Assembly (NCBI GenBank): GCA_934699705.1
Contig: CAKUXD010000005.1
Span: 9,864 to 73,863 of the forward strand
Length of the DNA: 64,000 nucleotides
Origin: an uncultured Candidatus Melainabacteria bacterium
GTDB taxonomy: Bacteria; Cyanobacteriota; Vampirovibrionia; Gastranaerophilales; Gastranaerophilaceae
Direction of reading: 5' to 3'
The position numbers and the translations under genes are program-made. Positions 51,008 through 59,876 of the stretch are shown in pieces. Each line of letters starts with the position of its first letter. Position 1 is the stretch's first letter. The notes beneath the pieces were generated by a model. The model was not told where the DNA came from and ran no database searches. It saw nothing but the letters and a program-made list of their open reading frames with translations.

Positions 51008-52583
51008 TCTCTTGTTCATTTTTATAAGTTACATAGCCTAAATTAGAAGCAGGCGGTTTACGTAAATATTTTCTAAGAGTATAAATTATTCCAATTTTAC
51101 TGGATTTTGCACCTTGTGAGTTATTTTTTGCCAATTTAGCACATTCAAAAATAAGCTCATCATTTGGAATTTCACCATTCGGAAGTTTCAACAAAACATG
51201 AGAACCTGCGCAATTATGGGAATGAAACCACATATCATTCTCTTTTGCAAGTCTTGAAATTATATAATCATTTTGTTTATTGTTTTTTCCAACATAAACC
51301 GTAAACCCTTGAATTTCGTGTGTTTCAATATTTATAACAGAAGTTTTTTTATCTGTTTTTTCTTGTAAAACTTCTGATTTAATTTCTTCTAAAATTTCCA
51401 TTTCATCTGCAATATCAATAGTGTAAAGAGTTTGATTACAATATCCTATTTCATCTTCCAATTCTTGTTTTAATTCTGTAAGTTTTTCTGATGAGCGTTT
51501 TGATTTGTTATAAAGTTTAAAATACTTGTTTGCATTTTCTTTTAGCGTTTTTGTTTTGTCTAATTCAATTTTAAGTTCTTGATTGGTTTCCCAGTCAACT
51601 AACGTGCAATAAGCCGAGTATTCTTTTAAATTATACAAATTTGCCATAATTAAATCGCCAAATTTGCGGTATTTATCAGCATTTTTCTCTTTTTGTAATT
51701 GACGGTTAATTTTATCAAGTGAATTTTTTGCTTTTTTTAAACGATGTTGAATATTTATTTGTAATTTTGATTTTAAATTAGTCAAAATTTCTTTATTTTG
51801 ATGAAATGCAAAATAATTATCAATCATATCATTGACAGAAATCTGCTTTTCACCATCTAAAAGTTCAGAAAACAAAGAATATTCCGCATAATCATCGCTA
51901 ATAACTGGTGAAAGTCCTTTTAACTCAAGAAAATCTTTAATTTTTTCTGCATTAAGCCCTTTACACATCTTTGCAAAAGGTTTTGAAAAGCCATAAAAAT
52001 CATCTGCTAATAAATCGTAATTAATTTGTCCAAAATAATTCAAAAAATCACGTTTGTTCTGCTTTGGCGGGTAAACATAAGGAACATTTCCGCGCATTTC
52101 TCTATCACGACTCTTTTCAGCACCAACATTATGAGCACAACCATAAATCATGCCAGTTTTCTCACTATAAAGCGCTATATTCGAGTGTTTGCCCATTAAC
52201 TCTATCGCAAGACACAGATTTATTCTTTCTGATAATTCATTATAGCCTTCAATATATATTTCTAAAATCCGCTCATAATGAGGTTGTTCAACGCGTACAA
52301 TTTTACCGTTTTCAATATATTTCCGAAGCAACATACAAAACATTGGCGGTTGTTTGGGAATTTCTAAAAACCTTTTAGCTTCATTTTCTTTATTCATAAA
52401 ACAAACGTGATGCAGATTTGGGTTAATATTCACATAAAATTTTTTCGAAATCCCGTTATTTCTTAAAATTAAAATAAAATCACGTCTGGTAGGTTGTTGA
52501 ATTTTCTGTATTCTAGCACCTTTAAAAAAATCAGAATTTTCTGTAATAAAAGCCTTTAAGGTTAAATTATCAAAATAAATCAT
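50994..52583 (-). CDS. rqcH: NFACT-family ribosome quality control protein RqcH/Rqc2 homolog
   Basis: 529 residues. N-terminal NFACT-N domain (1-200) with RDFILILRN and GKHSNIALYS, a long central coiled coil (about 270-400), and the C-terminal NFACT-R domain (NDYIISRLAKENDMWFHSHNCAGSHVLLK, then NNSQGAKSSKIGIIYTLRKYLRKP). RqcH binds obstructed 50S subunits and adds Ala tails to stalled peptides; older names are fibronectin-binding protein/FbpA. ATG 52583 follows GAGG in the end of aroH; a GTG at 52610 is less likely. Confidence 0.9.
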   Translation of the reverse strand: MIYFDNLTLKAFITENSDFFKGARIQKIQQPTRRDFILILRNNGISKKFYVNINPNLHHVCFMNKENEAKRFLEIPKQPPMFCMLLRKYIENGKIVRVEQPHYERILEIYIEGYNELSERINLCLAIELMGKHSNIALYSEKTGMIYGCAHNVGAEKSRDREMRGNVPYVYPPKQNKRDFLNYFGQINYDLLADDFYGFSKPFAKMCKGLNAEKIKDFLELKGLSPVISDDYAEYSLFSELLDGEKQISVNDMIDNYFAFHQNKEILTNLKSKLQINIQHRLKKAKNSLDKINRQLQKEKNADKYRKFGDLIMANLYNLKEYSAYCTLVDWETNQELKIELDKTKTLKENANKYFKLYNKSKRSSEKLTELKQELEDEIGYCNQTLYTIDIADEMEILEEIKSEVLQEKTDKKTSVINIETHEIQGFTVYVGKNNKQNDYIISRLAKENDMWFHSHNCAGSHVLLKLPNGEIPNDELIFECAKLAKNNSQGAKSSKIGIIYTLRKYLRKPPASNLGYVTYKNEQEIIID

Positions 52584-52587
52584 AATT

Positions 52588-52938
52588 CTAGCCTCGAAGT
52601 TTTTCAGCACCTTTTAAATATACAAATTCAGGTTCAAAATTTTCGCCACAATTAACTACAATCATTACACGCAAACACATTGGCAAAGAATTTGGAACAT
52701 CAAGCTCATGATGACACATCATAGCAGTTTTTTTCCAACCAAAATCAAGTCTTGCAAATTTTGCAGGGAAACTGGCGTTCAAATCTTTTGTTAAAGTAAA
52801 AAACACATGCGAAATATCAGCTTCTTCGATATTATTTTTTTCAACAAGTGCTGTTAAAAGCTCTAAAGTTGCGTCTTTAATAGCATCTTCCGTATTTGCC
52901 TCAACCGTAATCGCACCTCTAATACCTTTTGAAATCAT
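52588..52938 (-). CDS. aroH: chorismate mutase, AroH type
   Basis: 116 residues, the size of the trimeric Bacillus-type mutase converting chorismate to prephenate. Seen: IRGAITVEANTEDAI, FFTLTKDLNASFPA and HHELDVPNSLPMCLRVM, containing the active-site Arg/Glu residues. Its ATG overlaps the fmt stop by one base (TAATG) and its end overlaps the NFACT start region, so def-fmt-aroH-rqcH form one operon. Confidence 0.92.
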   Translation of the reverse strand: MISKGIRGAITVEANTEDAIKDATLELLTALVEKNNIEEADISHVFFTLTKDLNASFPAKFARLDFGWKKTAMMCHHELDVPNSLPMCLRVMIVVNCGENFEPEFVYLKGAEKLRG

Positions 52939-53858
52939 TACTTTTTAACCCCATTATACCAATCTCTTGCTGGCATTTCACCCTTACCTTCTGGTTTAAC
53001 TCTCATTAACAAAAGACTTCCGTTGCCACAAGCAACTTCTATACCTTCTTTTGTCGCATTAATAAATTCGCCGGCTTGACCATTTCCTGTTTTAACACAA
53101 GTTTCAAGCACCTTTATTATTTTATCGTTAAATACAAAATATGCACTCGGACATTGATAAATCCCTCTTACAAGATTATGAATTTCTTGAGCAGATTTTG
53201 TCCAATCAATTTTACATTCTTCTTTTGTAAGTTTATTTGCCATGCAAACACCGTCTTCACACTGTTTTTCAGGAATAATAGTTTTATCTGTTAAACCTAT
53301 AAGTGTTTTTTCTAACATTTCAGGTGATTTCTCACTAACAATATCAAACAGCTGAACACAATTTAACGTATCGGTAATTTCAATCGGTTCACGCAAACAA
53401 ACATCTCCGCAATCTAACCCCAATTCTGTAATCATTGTACAAATACCCGTTTGTTTATCACCATTGATAATAGCTCGTTGCAAGGGATTTGCACCTCTGT
53501 AACGAGGCAATAACGATGCATGAAGATTTATAGTTTGTTGTTTTGGAATATCTAATACATCTTGAGATAAAATTTGTCCAAAAGCAAACGTAACAAAGAA
53601 ATCAGGTTCAAGTTTTTTTAATTCCTCTTGAATATCAAATTCTTTTCTTATTGATTTTGGCTGAAATACAGGTAGATTGTGTTCTAACGCACATTGCTTA
53701 ATAGGCGACATAGTCAATTTATGACCACGACCCGCAGGTTTATCTGGTTGAGTAACTACTGCCATAACTTCAATGTTGTCCGAATTGATTAAATATTCTA
53801 AAGATTTTTGAGCAATTTTTGGTGTACCAAAAAATACAACTTTAATTTTATTCTTCAT
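52938..53858 (-). CDS. fmt: methionyl-tRNA formyltransferase
   Basis: 306 residues, normal length. It formylates initiator Met-tRNA. Seen: VVFFGTPKIAQKSLEYL, TQPDKPAGRGHKLTMSPIK, NLHASLLPRYRGANPLQRAI with the catalytic Asn/His region, and GLDCGDV. Overlaps def by 11 bases and precedes aroH. The pairing with deformylase is a classical arrangement. Confidence 0.96.
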   Translation of the reverse strand: MKNKIKVVFFGTPKIAQKSLEYLINSDNIEVMAVVTQPDKPAGRGHKLTMSPIKQCALEHNLPVFQPKSIRKEFDIQEELKKLEPDFFVTFAFGQILSQDVLDIPKQQTINLHASLLPRYRGANPLQRAIINGDKQTGICTMITELGLDCGDVCLREPIEITDTLNCVQLFDIVSEKSPEMLEKTLIGLTDKTIIPEKQCEDGVCMANKLTKEECKIDWTKSAQEIHNLVRGIYQCPSAYFVFNDKIIKVLETCVKTGNGQAGEFINATKEGIEVACGNGSLLLMRVKPEGKGEMPARDWYNGVKK

Positions 53859-54450
53859 CTTCTTCCTGTTCTACCTCTACTGTTTCAAGAAGTTTTTCAA
53901 TTTCTTTTTGCAACTCAGGTTCTTCTAATAAATTTTCAACTTGTAATGCAGGCAAATTGTGCTTTTCTAATTCTTCTTCTGCTTCAAATCGGTTTATTGC
54001 GTGGTCAACAAATAAAATTCCGTCTAAATGGTCATTTTCATGTTGAATACAACGAGCTAAAAGAGTTCCGTCTTTCACTTCTAAAACAAAAGAACGACCT
54101 TTTCTATCCATAGCTTTTACCATAATATCACTATATCTGCGAACATCAGTAAAGGCTTCAGGAAAACTTAAACAACCTTCTCTACTTATTGTCGCACCTG
54201 ATTTTTTTATAATTTTTGGATTAATAAACACTATCGGATTTAATGGCTCATCACCAGTCGAAACATCTACAACAAATACTCTGTAATCTTCGCCTATTTG
54301 TGGAGCAGCTAAACCTACACCGTTATTTGCATACATAGTATCCAATAAATCTGTTACTAAATCTTGAATTTTTCTCGAAACTTTATGAACATCTTTTGCT
54401 TTTCCTCTTAAAAATTCATCTCCAAAACGTAAAATTTTTCTTATAGCCAT
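53848..54450 (-). CDS. def: peptide deformylase
   Basis: 200 residues with an acidic C-terminal extension (about 175-200, Glu-rich). Removes the formyl group from nascent proteins. Motifs: GVGLAAPQIG, EGCLSFPE and QHENDHLDG (HExxH metal site). GGGG upstream of the ATG. First gene of the def-fmt-aroH-rqcH operon. Confidence 0.96.
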   Translation of the reverse strand: MAIRKILRFGDEFLRGKAKDVHKVSRKIQDLVTDLLDTMYANNGVGLAAPQIGEDYRVFVVDVSTGDEPLNPIVFINPKIIKKSGATISREGCLSFPEAFTDVRRYSDIMVKAMDRKGRSFVLEVKDGTLLARCIQHENDHLDGILFVDHAINRFEAEEELEKHNLPALQVENLLEEPELQKEIEKLLETVEVEQEEDEE

Positions 54451-54540
54451 AAATCTAACCCCTATTTTTATTATTTTCTTTATTATATCACAGATTAAAT
54501 ATTTAACAAAATCAGTATATAGCTATATTTCAGAGAGTTT

Positions 54541-54746
54541 TATTAACTTTTGTAACAAAAATCCACATGTCTGAAATCCGAGCTTCTAAAAATACTTTAT
54601 ATAAGTACGAGAGAATTAAACGAGAGTTAATTCAAAACGAGTTTTTTTTAACACACACACTACACACTAACCTACCACACACTAACCTTCTACACGAGGA
54701 ATTACAAAAAAAATTCCAAGACCACTTGTTTAAGTGGTTTTTTTTT
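54541..54746 (+). ncRNA. possible orphan small RNA or leader-like transcript
   Basis: A 200-base tract with no convincing gene. It contains an A/C-rich segment of repeated ACACACT/CTAACCT units (about 54650-54705) ending in an ideal intrinsic terminator (54721-54746). An 82-codon frame across it contains several Thr-His and His-Thr pairs, but no gene follows on the plus strand, so a conventional attenuator is unlikely. Offered as a candidate only. Confidence 0.3.
54721..54746 (+). terminator. intrinsic terminator of an orphan transcript
   Basis: Stem ACCACTT / AAGTGGT with GTTT loop followed by nine or more T residues. No annotated plus-strand gene ends here. Confidence 0.8.
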
Positions 54747-54778
54747 GCGCATTTTTGCAAAGCAAAAATGCGCAAAAA
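54742..54778. terminator. 17-bp perfect hairpin
   Basis: TTTTTGCGCATTTTTGC / GCAAAAATGCGCAAAAA with AAA loop. Lies between two other hairpins in front of the pnp 3' end. Confidence 0.6.
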
Positions 54779-54781
54779 TAT

Positions 54782-54810
54782 AGTCGGTTGGGATAAAATC
54801 CCAACCGACT
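54782..54810. terminator. 13-bp hairpin downstream of pnp
   Basis: AGTCGGTTGGGAT / ATCCCAACCGACT with loop AAA and TTTT after it. On the minus strand it follows the pnp stop by 25 bases. Confidence 0.65.
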
Positions 54811-54834
54811 TTTAATTTATTTCAAACAATCAAA

Positions 54835-56973
54835 TTACATTACTGTCGCTTTTTCTTCGTCTGTAACGCCTTTAATTGTTAAGTTTACTCTGCCTTTGTC
54901 ATCAATTTTGATAATCTTAACAACAACTTCATCGCCAACATTTACGTGAGGTTCGATAGTTTCAATTCTTTCTTTGCAAATTTGAGAGATATGAACCATA
55001 CCATCTTTTCCACCGCCCAATTCAACGAATGCGCCAATTGGAATAATTCTTACAACTTTACCCTTCATAACCATGCCTACTTCTGGTTTAAAAGTAAGTT
55101 GTTTAATCATATTAATAGCAATTTTAGCGCCTTCTTGGTCGTTAGAAGTGATTGTAACAAGACCAGAATCTTGAATATCAATTTCTGCACCTGAAGCGTC
55201 AATGATAGAGCGAATTTGTTTACCACCAGGTCCGATAACAGTTCCGATATCTTCTGTCGGAATAGTCATTGTTGTAATGCTTGGAGCATAAGGTGATAAT
55301 TCTTTAGCTGGTTCTGTGATTACTTCTCTCATTTTACCTAAGATATGTAATCTACCTTCTTTCGCTTGGTATAATGCTTTTCTTAGAGTTTCATTTGGAA
55401 TACCTTTTGCTTTCATATCCATTTGAAGTGCAGTGATACCGTCATCATTACCAGTAACCTTGAAGTCCATATCACCTAAGAAGTCTTCAATACCTTGAAT
55501 ATCGGTTAAAACTACTGGTTCGTAGCCATCTTCTTTAATCATACCCATTGCAACACCGCCAATCATGCATTTTACAGGAACACCTGCGTTCATTAATGCC
55601 ATTGAAGATGCACAAGTTGAACCCATTGATGTTGAACCGTTTGATTCTAATACATCTGATGTTACACGTATTGTATAACCGAATTCATCTTGACTTGGTA
55701 ACGCTGGAATATTTGCTCTTTCAGCTAAAGCACCATGACCAACTTCACGTCTTCCAGGACCTCTTAATGGTTTTACTTCACCAACTGAAAATCCAGGGAA
55801 GATATATTTGTGCATATAAGTTTTTTCAGTTTGAGGATCAACGCCGTCTAATTCTTGTTTCATTGCAGGGCCAGCAAGTGTTGCAACAGAAAGAATTTGA
55901 GTTTGACCTCTTGTAAATACTGCAGAACCATGAGCTCTAGGAATTACACCAACTTCGCACCAGATTGGACGAACTTCGTTTGGTTTTCTACCGTCAGCTC
56001 TAACATGTTCTTCAAGAATCATTTTACGCATAACTTTCTTTTCAGCAGCTTTAAATTCTTCTGCAACAAAGTCAATGCCTGTTTCTTCCATCATATTTAA
56101 GATTGCATCATCTTCTGGAAGTGCTTCAACTTTTTCTTTAACTAATTTCTTAGCTTCTTCAAGTTTATTTTGTCTATATTCTCTGTCAAAATTGTGGTAT
56201 GCATCGTGAATCATATCGCCTGCAACTTCTTGAATAATATTTTTCAATTCTGTTGTATCGTAAGGATTTACGAATTCTTGTTTTTGAACTCCACATTCCT
56301 GAGCGAATGCAATTTGGTTATCACATTGTTTTCTGATTTCACCTTGAGCAAATTCAACAGCGTTCATGATATCTTCTTCTGTAACGAATTTACAACCAGC
56401 TTCAACCATGATAACAGAATCGTGAGTACCAGCAACTACAATATCTAAGTCTGATTTATCAGCTTCTTGGTGAGTTGGGTTAGCAATAAAGTTGCCGTTT
56501 TCATCTCTACCTACTCTTACAGCACCAATAGGGCCTTCAAATGGAGCGCCTGATAACATTAATGCGTAAGATGCACCTAACATTGTTAATGTGTCAGGTT
56601 GATTTACTTGGTCATAGCTGAATAATTGACCTACGATTTGAATATCATTTCTATAACCTTTGGGAAATAGAGGTCTGATAGGTCTGTCGATTAATCTTGA
56701 AATCAAGATAGCTTTGTCGCTAGCTTTTCCTTCTGAACGGTTGTAACCACCTGGGATACGACCAATTGATGACATTCTTTCCTCATAATCAATTAACAAT
56801 GGGAAGAAGTCAATACCTACACGAGGTTCTTTGCTAACACAGCAGTGAACGAATACCATTGTATCTCCACATCTAACTGTAACTGATGATGTTGCAGAGT
56901 TAGCGTATTTACCTGTTTCGATTTCAACAACTTTTCCGCCAATTTCTAACTGCGTTTTCTTTGAATCTACCAT
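54835..56973 (-). CDS. pnp: polyribonucleotide nucleotidyltransferase
   Basis: 712 residues. Two RNase PH-like domains (first with IGRIPGGYNRSEGKASDKAILISRLIDRPIRPLFPKG, second with HVRADGRKPNEVRPI and RGQTQILSVATL), a helical linker, a KH domain (IGPGGKQIRSIIDASGAEIDIQD) and an S1 domain at the end. It degrades mRNA from the 3' end using phosphate. GAAGGA precedes the ATG. Many long 3' hairpins in this window would influence its activity. Confidence 0.97.
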   Translation of the reverse strand: MVDSKKTQLEIGGKVVEIETGKYANSATSSVTVRCGDTMVFVHCCVSKEPRVGIDFFPLLIDYEERMSSIGRIPGGYNRSEGKASDKAILISRLIDRPIRPLFPKGYRNDIQIVGQLFSYDQVNQPDTLTMLGASYALMLSGAPFEGPIGAVRVGRDENGNFIANPTHQEADKSDLDIVVAGTHDSVIMVEAGCKFVTEEDIMNAVEFAQGEIRKQCDNQIAFAQECGVQKQEFVNPYDTTELKNIIQEVAGDMIHDAYHNFDREYRQNKLEEAKKLVKEKVEALPEDDAILNMMEETGIDFVAEEFKAAEKKVMRKMILEEHVRADGRKPNEVRPIWCEVGVIPRAHGSAVFTRGQTQILSVATLAGPAMKQELDGVDPQTEKTYMHKYIFPGFSVGEVKPLRGPGRREVGHGALAERANIPALPSQDEFGYTIRVTSDVLESNGSTSMGSTCASSMALMNAGVPVKCMIGGVAMGMIKEDGYEPVVLTDIQGIEDFLGDMDFKVTGNDDGITALQMDMKAKGIPNETLRKALYQAKEGRLHILGKMREVITEPAKELSPYAPSITTMTIPTEDIGTVIGPGGKQIRSIIDASGAEIDIQDSGLVTITSNDQEGAKIAINMIKQLTFKPEVGMVMKGKVVRIIPIGAFVELGGGKDGMVHISQICKERIETIEPHVNVGDEVVVKIIKIDDKGRVNLTIKGVTDEEKATVM

Positions 56974-57101
56974 TTTTCCTTCTTTTCTGGGCGACGTCTT
57001 CCTGCCCGTTTTCTACTTTTCTTTTCTTTACGTTTTTAATTATAGCGTAAATATATTTTTTTACCAAAATATTAAGATATTTAGGTATTTTCTTAAAAAT
57101 G

Positions 57102-57110
57102 TGATACAAT
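57102..57110 (+). promoter_or_regulatory. extended -10 element six bases before fliI
   Basis: TGATACAAT, six bases, ATG 57117. No ribosome-binding site; predicted leaderless transcript. Confidence 0.6.
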
Positions 57111-57116
57111 TAACTT

Positions 57117-58466
57117 ATGTTTGAAGAAATTGATGATTCAAGAATTGAAGAATTAAAACAACGAACTCGCGATGTTTTAGACAGGACAACACTTTACCAA
57201 TACAAAGGTACAGTATCAAAACTCCTTGGTTTAACCGTTGAAGTTAAACTTCCTGGGCTAAAAATCGGGGATTTATGTTACATTGAAACAAATACAGGCG
57301 AAAAAAAACCGGCAGAAGTTGCCGCATTTAAAGGTGAAGTTGCACAATTACTACTTTTACTTGACGGAAACGGCATTGGACAAGGGTGCTTAGTATCTTC
57401 AACAGGTCAACCAATTACAATTCCAGTTGGTGATTTTTTACTTGGAAGATTAATTGACCCAATGGGCAATCCAATGGACGGACACCCTCTGCCTTTAGAG
57501 CATGCCCAATGGCGTAACATTGAAGGGCCTCCTCCTGGGCCGTTTGAACGCCCAATTATTACAGAAATGTTCTCCACAGGTGTTAGAGCCATCGACTCTT
57601 GTTTAACCTTCGGTTGCGGACAGCGTATGGGTTTATTCGCTGGTTCTGGGGTAGGTAAATCAACTCTTTTAGGTATGATTGCAAGAAATTCAGACGCAGA
57701 CGTAAACGTTGTTGCTCTAATCGGAGAACGTGGTCGTGAGGTTAAAGAGTTTATTGAAGACGCATTAGGCGAAGAAGGTATGAAAAAATCTGTTCTTGTT
57801 TGTGCAACAGGCGACCAACCTCCTTTAATCCGTCAAAAATGCTTGCTCGCGGCAACTGCTGTTTGTGAATATTTTAGAGATCAAGGCAAAAAAGTTTTCT
57901 TAATGACCGATACTGTTACACGTTGTGCCATGGCTGGTCGTGAAGTAGGTCTATCACTTGGTGAACCGCCTACAATGAAAGGTTATCCACCTTCAATTTT
58001 CTCTTGGTTACAAAAAGTTCTTGAAAGAGCTGGTAATAGCCCAAAAGGTTCTATTACTGCCTTTTACACAGTTTTGATGGAAGGTGATGATATTAATGAC
58101 CCAATTGTAGATACTGTGCGTGGGATTACAGACGGACACATTTTCTTATCCAGAAAAGTTGCCGAAGCCAATCACTATCCTGCAATTGATGTTCTGGGTA
58201 GTATTTCGCGTTTGATGAGCGCAATTGCAACACCAGAACACAAAGAAGCAGCAGGTAAGATGCGTAAATTACTTGCGCTTTACAGAGAAAACAAAGACTT
58301 AATTGACGTTGGTATGTATCAACAAGGTTCAAATCCTAGCCTTGATGTGGCTATTGAAATGATGCCTCAAATTAATGCATTTTTACAACAAAGAACGACT
58401 GATATCGTTAGTATGGACACAACAATTAGCACTTTAATTGAATTAATGTCAAATGTAAATGTTTAG
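57117..58466 (+). CDS. fliI: flagellum-specific ATP synthase FliI
   Basis: 449 residues. ATPase of the flagellar type III export apparatus. Walker A is in FAGSGVGKSTLLGMIA (about residue 180), the family signature in GERGREVKEFIEDALG, Walker B in KVFLMTDTVTRCAMAGREVGL, and GSISRLMSAIATPEH later. Interacts with FliJ (encoded at 24.3 kb). The gene is separated from other flagellar genes. There is no Shine-Dalgarno sequence; an extended -10 directly precedes the start codon. Confidence 0.93.
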   Translation: MFEEIDDSRIEELKQRTRDVLDRTTLYQYKGTVSKLLGLTVEVKLPGLKIGDLCYIETNTGEKKPAEVAAFKGEVAQLLLLLDGNGIGQGCLVSSTGQPITIPVGDFLLGRLIDPMGNPMDGHPLPLEHAQWRNIEGPPPGPFERPIITEMFSTGVRAIDSCLTFGCGQRMGLFAGSGVGKSTLLGMIARNSDADVNVVALIGERGREVKEFIEDALGEEGMKKSVLVCATGDQPPLIRQKCLLAATAVCEYFRDQGKKVFLMTDTVTRCAMAGREVGLSLGEPPTMKGYPPSIFSWLQKVLERAGNSPKGSITAFYTVLMEGDDINDPIVDTVRGITDGHIFLSRKVAEANHYPAIDVLGSISRLMSAIATPEHKEAAGKMRKLLALYRENKDLIDVGMYQQGSNPSLDVAIEMMPQINAFLQQRTTDIVSMDTTISTLIELMSNVNV

Positions 58467-58468
58467 GT

Positions 58469-58474
58469 TATAAT
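58469..58474 (+). promoter_or_regulatory. -10 element six bases before the secreted-protein start
   Basis: Perfect TATAAT between the fliI stop (58466) and ATG 58481, with exactly six bases to the ATG. Predicts an independent leaderless transcript starting within this 14-base gap. Confidence 0.6.
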
Positions 58475-58480
58475 TAGTTT

Positions 58481-59422
58481 ATGAAAAGAATTATTTTATT
58501 ATTTTTAATCGCAATATTTTTCATACCTGCTTCTTTTGCAAGTGATAATTATATTGCCTACGCAGACAAAAGTTCTGCAAAAACTAGCGCTAAACAATCT
58601 CAAGCATTAGAAAAAGAAGTTAAATATACGTTGCGTAAACTTATTTTTTACACAAATACTTATAAAAAAGAGAATTTAGAAGCCTTATATGCAGATAATT
58701 ACATTAACGCAGACGGTTTTGATAAAAAAATCTATTTTGAACTTGTTCAAAAAACTTGGAATTTATACCCTGATATCAAATATACAATGGATATCAAGGA
58801 CATAAAAATCATTGGTAATACTGCCATTGCCTACGTTGATGAATATGCTTACGCATCAACAACAGAAAATGTAGAAGAAACTTCTATAAAAGGTAAATTA
58901 AAAAGTTTTTCAGAATGCATTTATTATCTTGAAAAAGTTGGCGACAACTGGCTTATAACTTCAGACAATATCGTTGATGAAAAAACTTCTCTAACTTACG
59001 GAGAGGCTAACAATTTAGACGTAGAACTTATTGTGCCACAACTTGTAAACAACAACAAAGAATATACTGCAAGTTTAAAAATAAAAGTTCCAGACAAAAA
59101 TATGTTTGTAATTGCGTCAATCGGACAAGAACAAATTACATATCCGCAAGTTAATTCGGAAGAAGTTTTCAGAAAACTGCCAGAAAGCGGTATTTTAGAA
59201 CGTGTTTTCAGGGCAAACAAAAACAATTTTAATGAATACACAGTTGCATCTTTAGGTATTACAAGAGCAAATGTTATAGAAAAAAACAATAAAAAAGAAA
59301 TTAAACTTGTTATAACAGGGTTAGGCTACATAATCACTAGAACTAATGTTATTCCGCAAAAAGATTTCTCAAAGGTAAAGAAAAATGAGCAAAAAGAAAC
59401 AACCGCAAAAACTTTGGATTAA
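58481..59422 (+). CDS. secreted protein with NTF2-like N-terminal domain
   Basis: 313 residues. Signal peptide MKRIILLFLIAIFFIPASFA, then a basic Ser/Ala/Lys stretch. Residues about 50-165 have the alternating pattern of an NTF2/SnoaL-like domain (LYADNYINADGFDKKIYFELVQKTWNLYP ... WLITSDNIV), a second beta-rich domain follows and the tail is Lys-rich. No catalytic motif recognised. Probably periplasmic. lspA starts inside its 3' end (38-base overlap), which places it in the same transcript. Confidence 0.65.
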   Translation: MKRIILLFLIAIFFIPASFASDNYIAYADKSSAKTSAKQSQALEKEVKYTLRKLIFYTNTYKKENLEALYADNYINADGFDKKIYFELVQKTWNLYPDIKYTMDIKDIKIIGNTAIAYVDEYAYASTTENVEETSIKGKLKSFSECIYYLEKVGDNWLITSDNIVDEKTSLTYGEANNLDVELIVPQLVNNNKEYTASLKIKVPDKNMFVIASIGQEQITYPQVNSEEVFRKLPESGILERVFRANKNNFNEYTVASLGITRANVIEKNNKKEIKLVITGLGYIITRTNVIPQKDFSKVKKNEQKETTAKTLD

Positions 59423-59876
59423 AATTCTTTTCTTATTTGTAACATTTACTCTGTTTGTCATTGTAAATTCTTACTTTTCAGATTTAATAATTCATCAAAT
59501 TCAATCTGGACTTGTTTTTAATAATGAATTTATATCTTTAAGTTATACTCAAAACACTGGCGCAGCATTTAGCATTTTACACAATTATCCATTTTTATTA
59601 ATTGCTTTTGCTGTAATCGCGTTGGTTTTCCTATTCTCATACATAATCCGACACGCTGGAACAATGTCATATTACGGAATTTTTTGGTTATCATTAATGA
59701 TGTCAGGAATTTTTTGTAACCTCTTTGAAAGAGTTCAACTTGGCTACGTTAGAGATTTTTTTAATCTGAATTTTATAAATTTTCCAATCTTTAACATTTC
59801 TGACTTATCAATAAACATAAGCGTTATAGCCATAATTATATTACTTATAAAAAGAACTCAATTAAAACAATTATGA
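59385..59876 (+). CDS. lspA: lipoprotein signal peptidase (signal peptidase II)
   Basis: 163 residues with four membrane helices. It cleaves lipoprotein signal peptides. Seen: YTQNTGAAFSIL, SGIFCNLFERVQLGYVRDFF and FPIFNISDLSI. Catalytic Asp residues (RDF and NISD) are present, but the conserved DR of the NxxDR motif is ER here. AAAGG precedes the ATG. Overlaps the RluA-family gene by four bases (ATGA). Confidence 0.88.
   Translation: MSKKKQPQKLWIKILFLFVTFTLFVIVNSYFSDLIIHQIQSGLVFNNEFISLSYTQNTGAAFSILHNYPFLLIAFAVIALVFLFSYIIRHAGTMSYYGIFWLSLMMSGIFCNLFERVQLGYVRDFFNLNFINFPIFNISDLSINISVIAIIILLIKRTQLKQL

Noticed and set aside
54567..54815. 82-codon plus-strand frame before pnp with Thr/His repeats
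   Set aside because: No ribosome-binding site, it runs through three hairpins, and no gene follows for it to regulate. Kept only as a candidate non-coding transcript.
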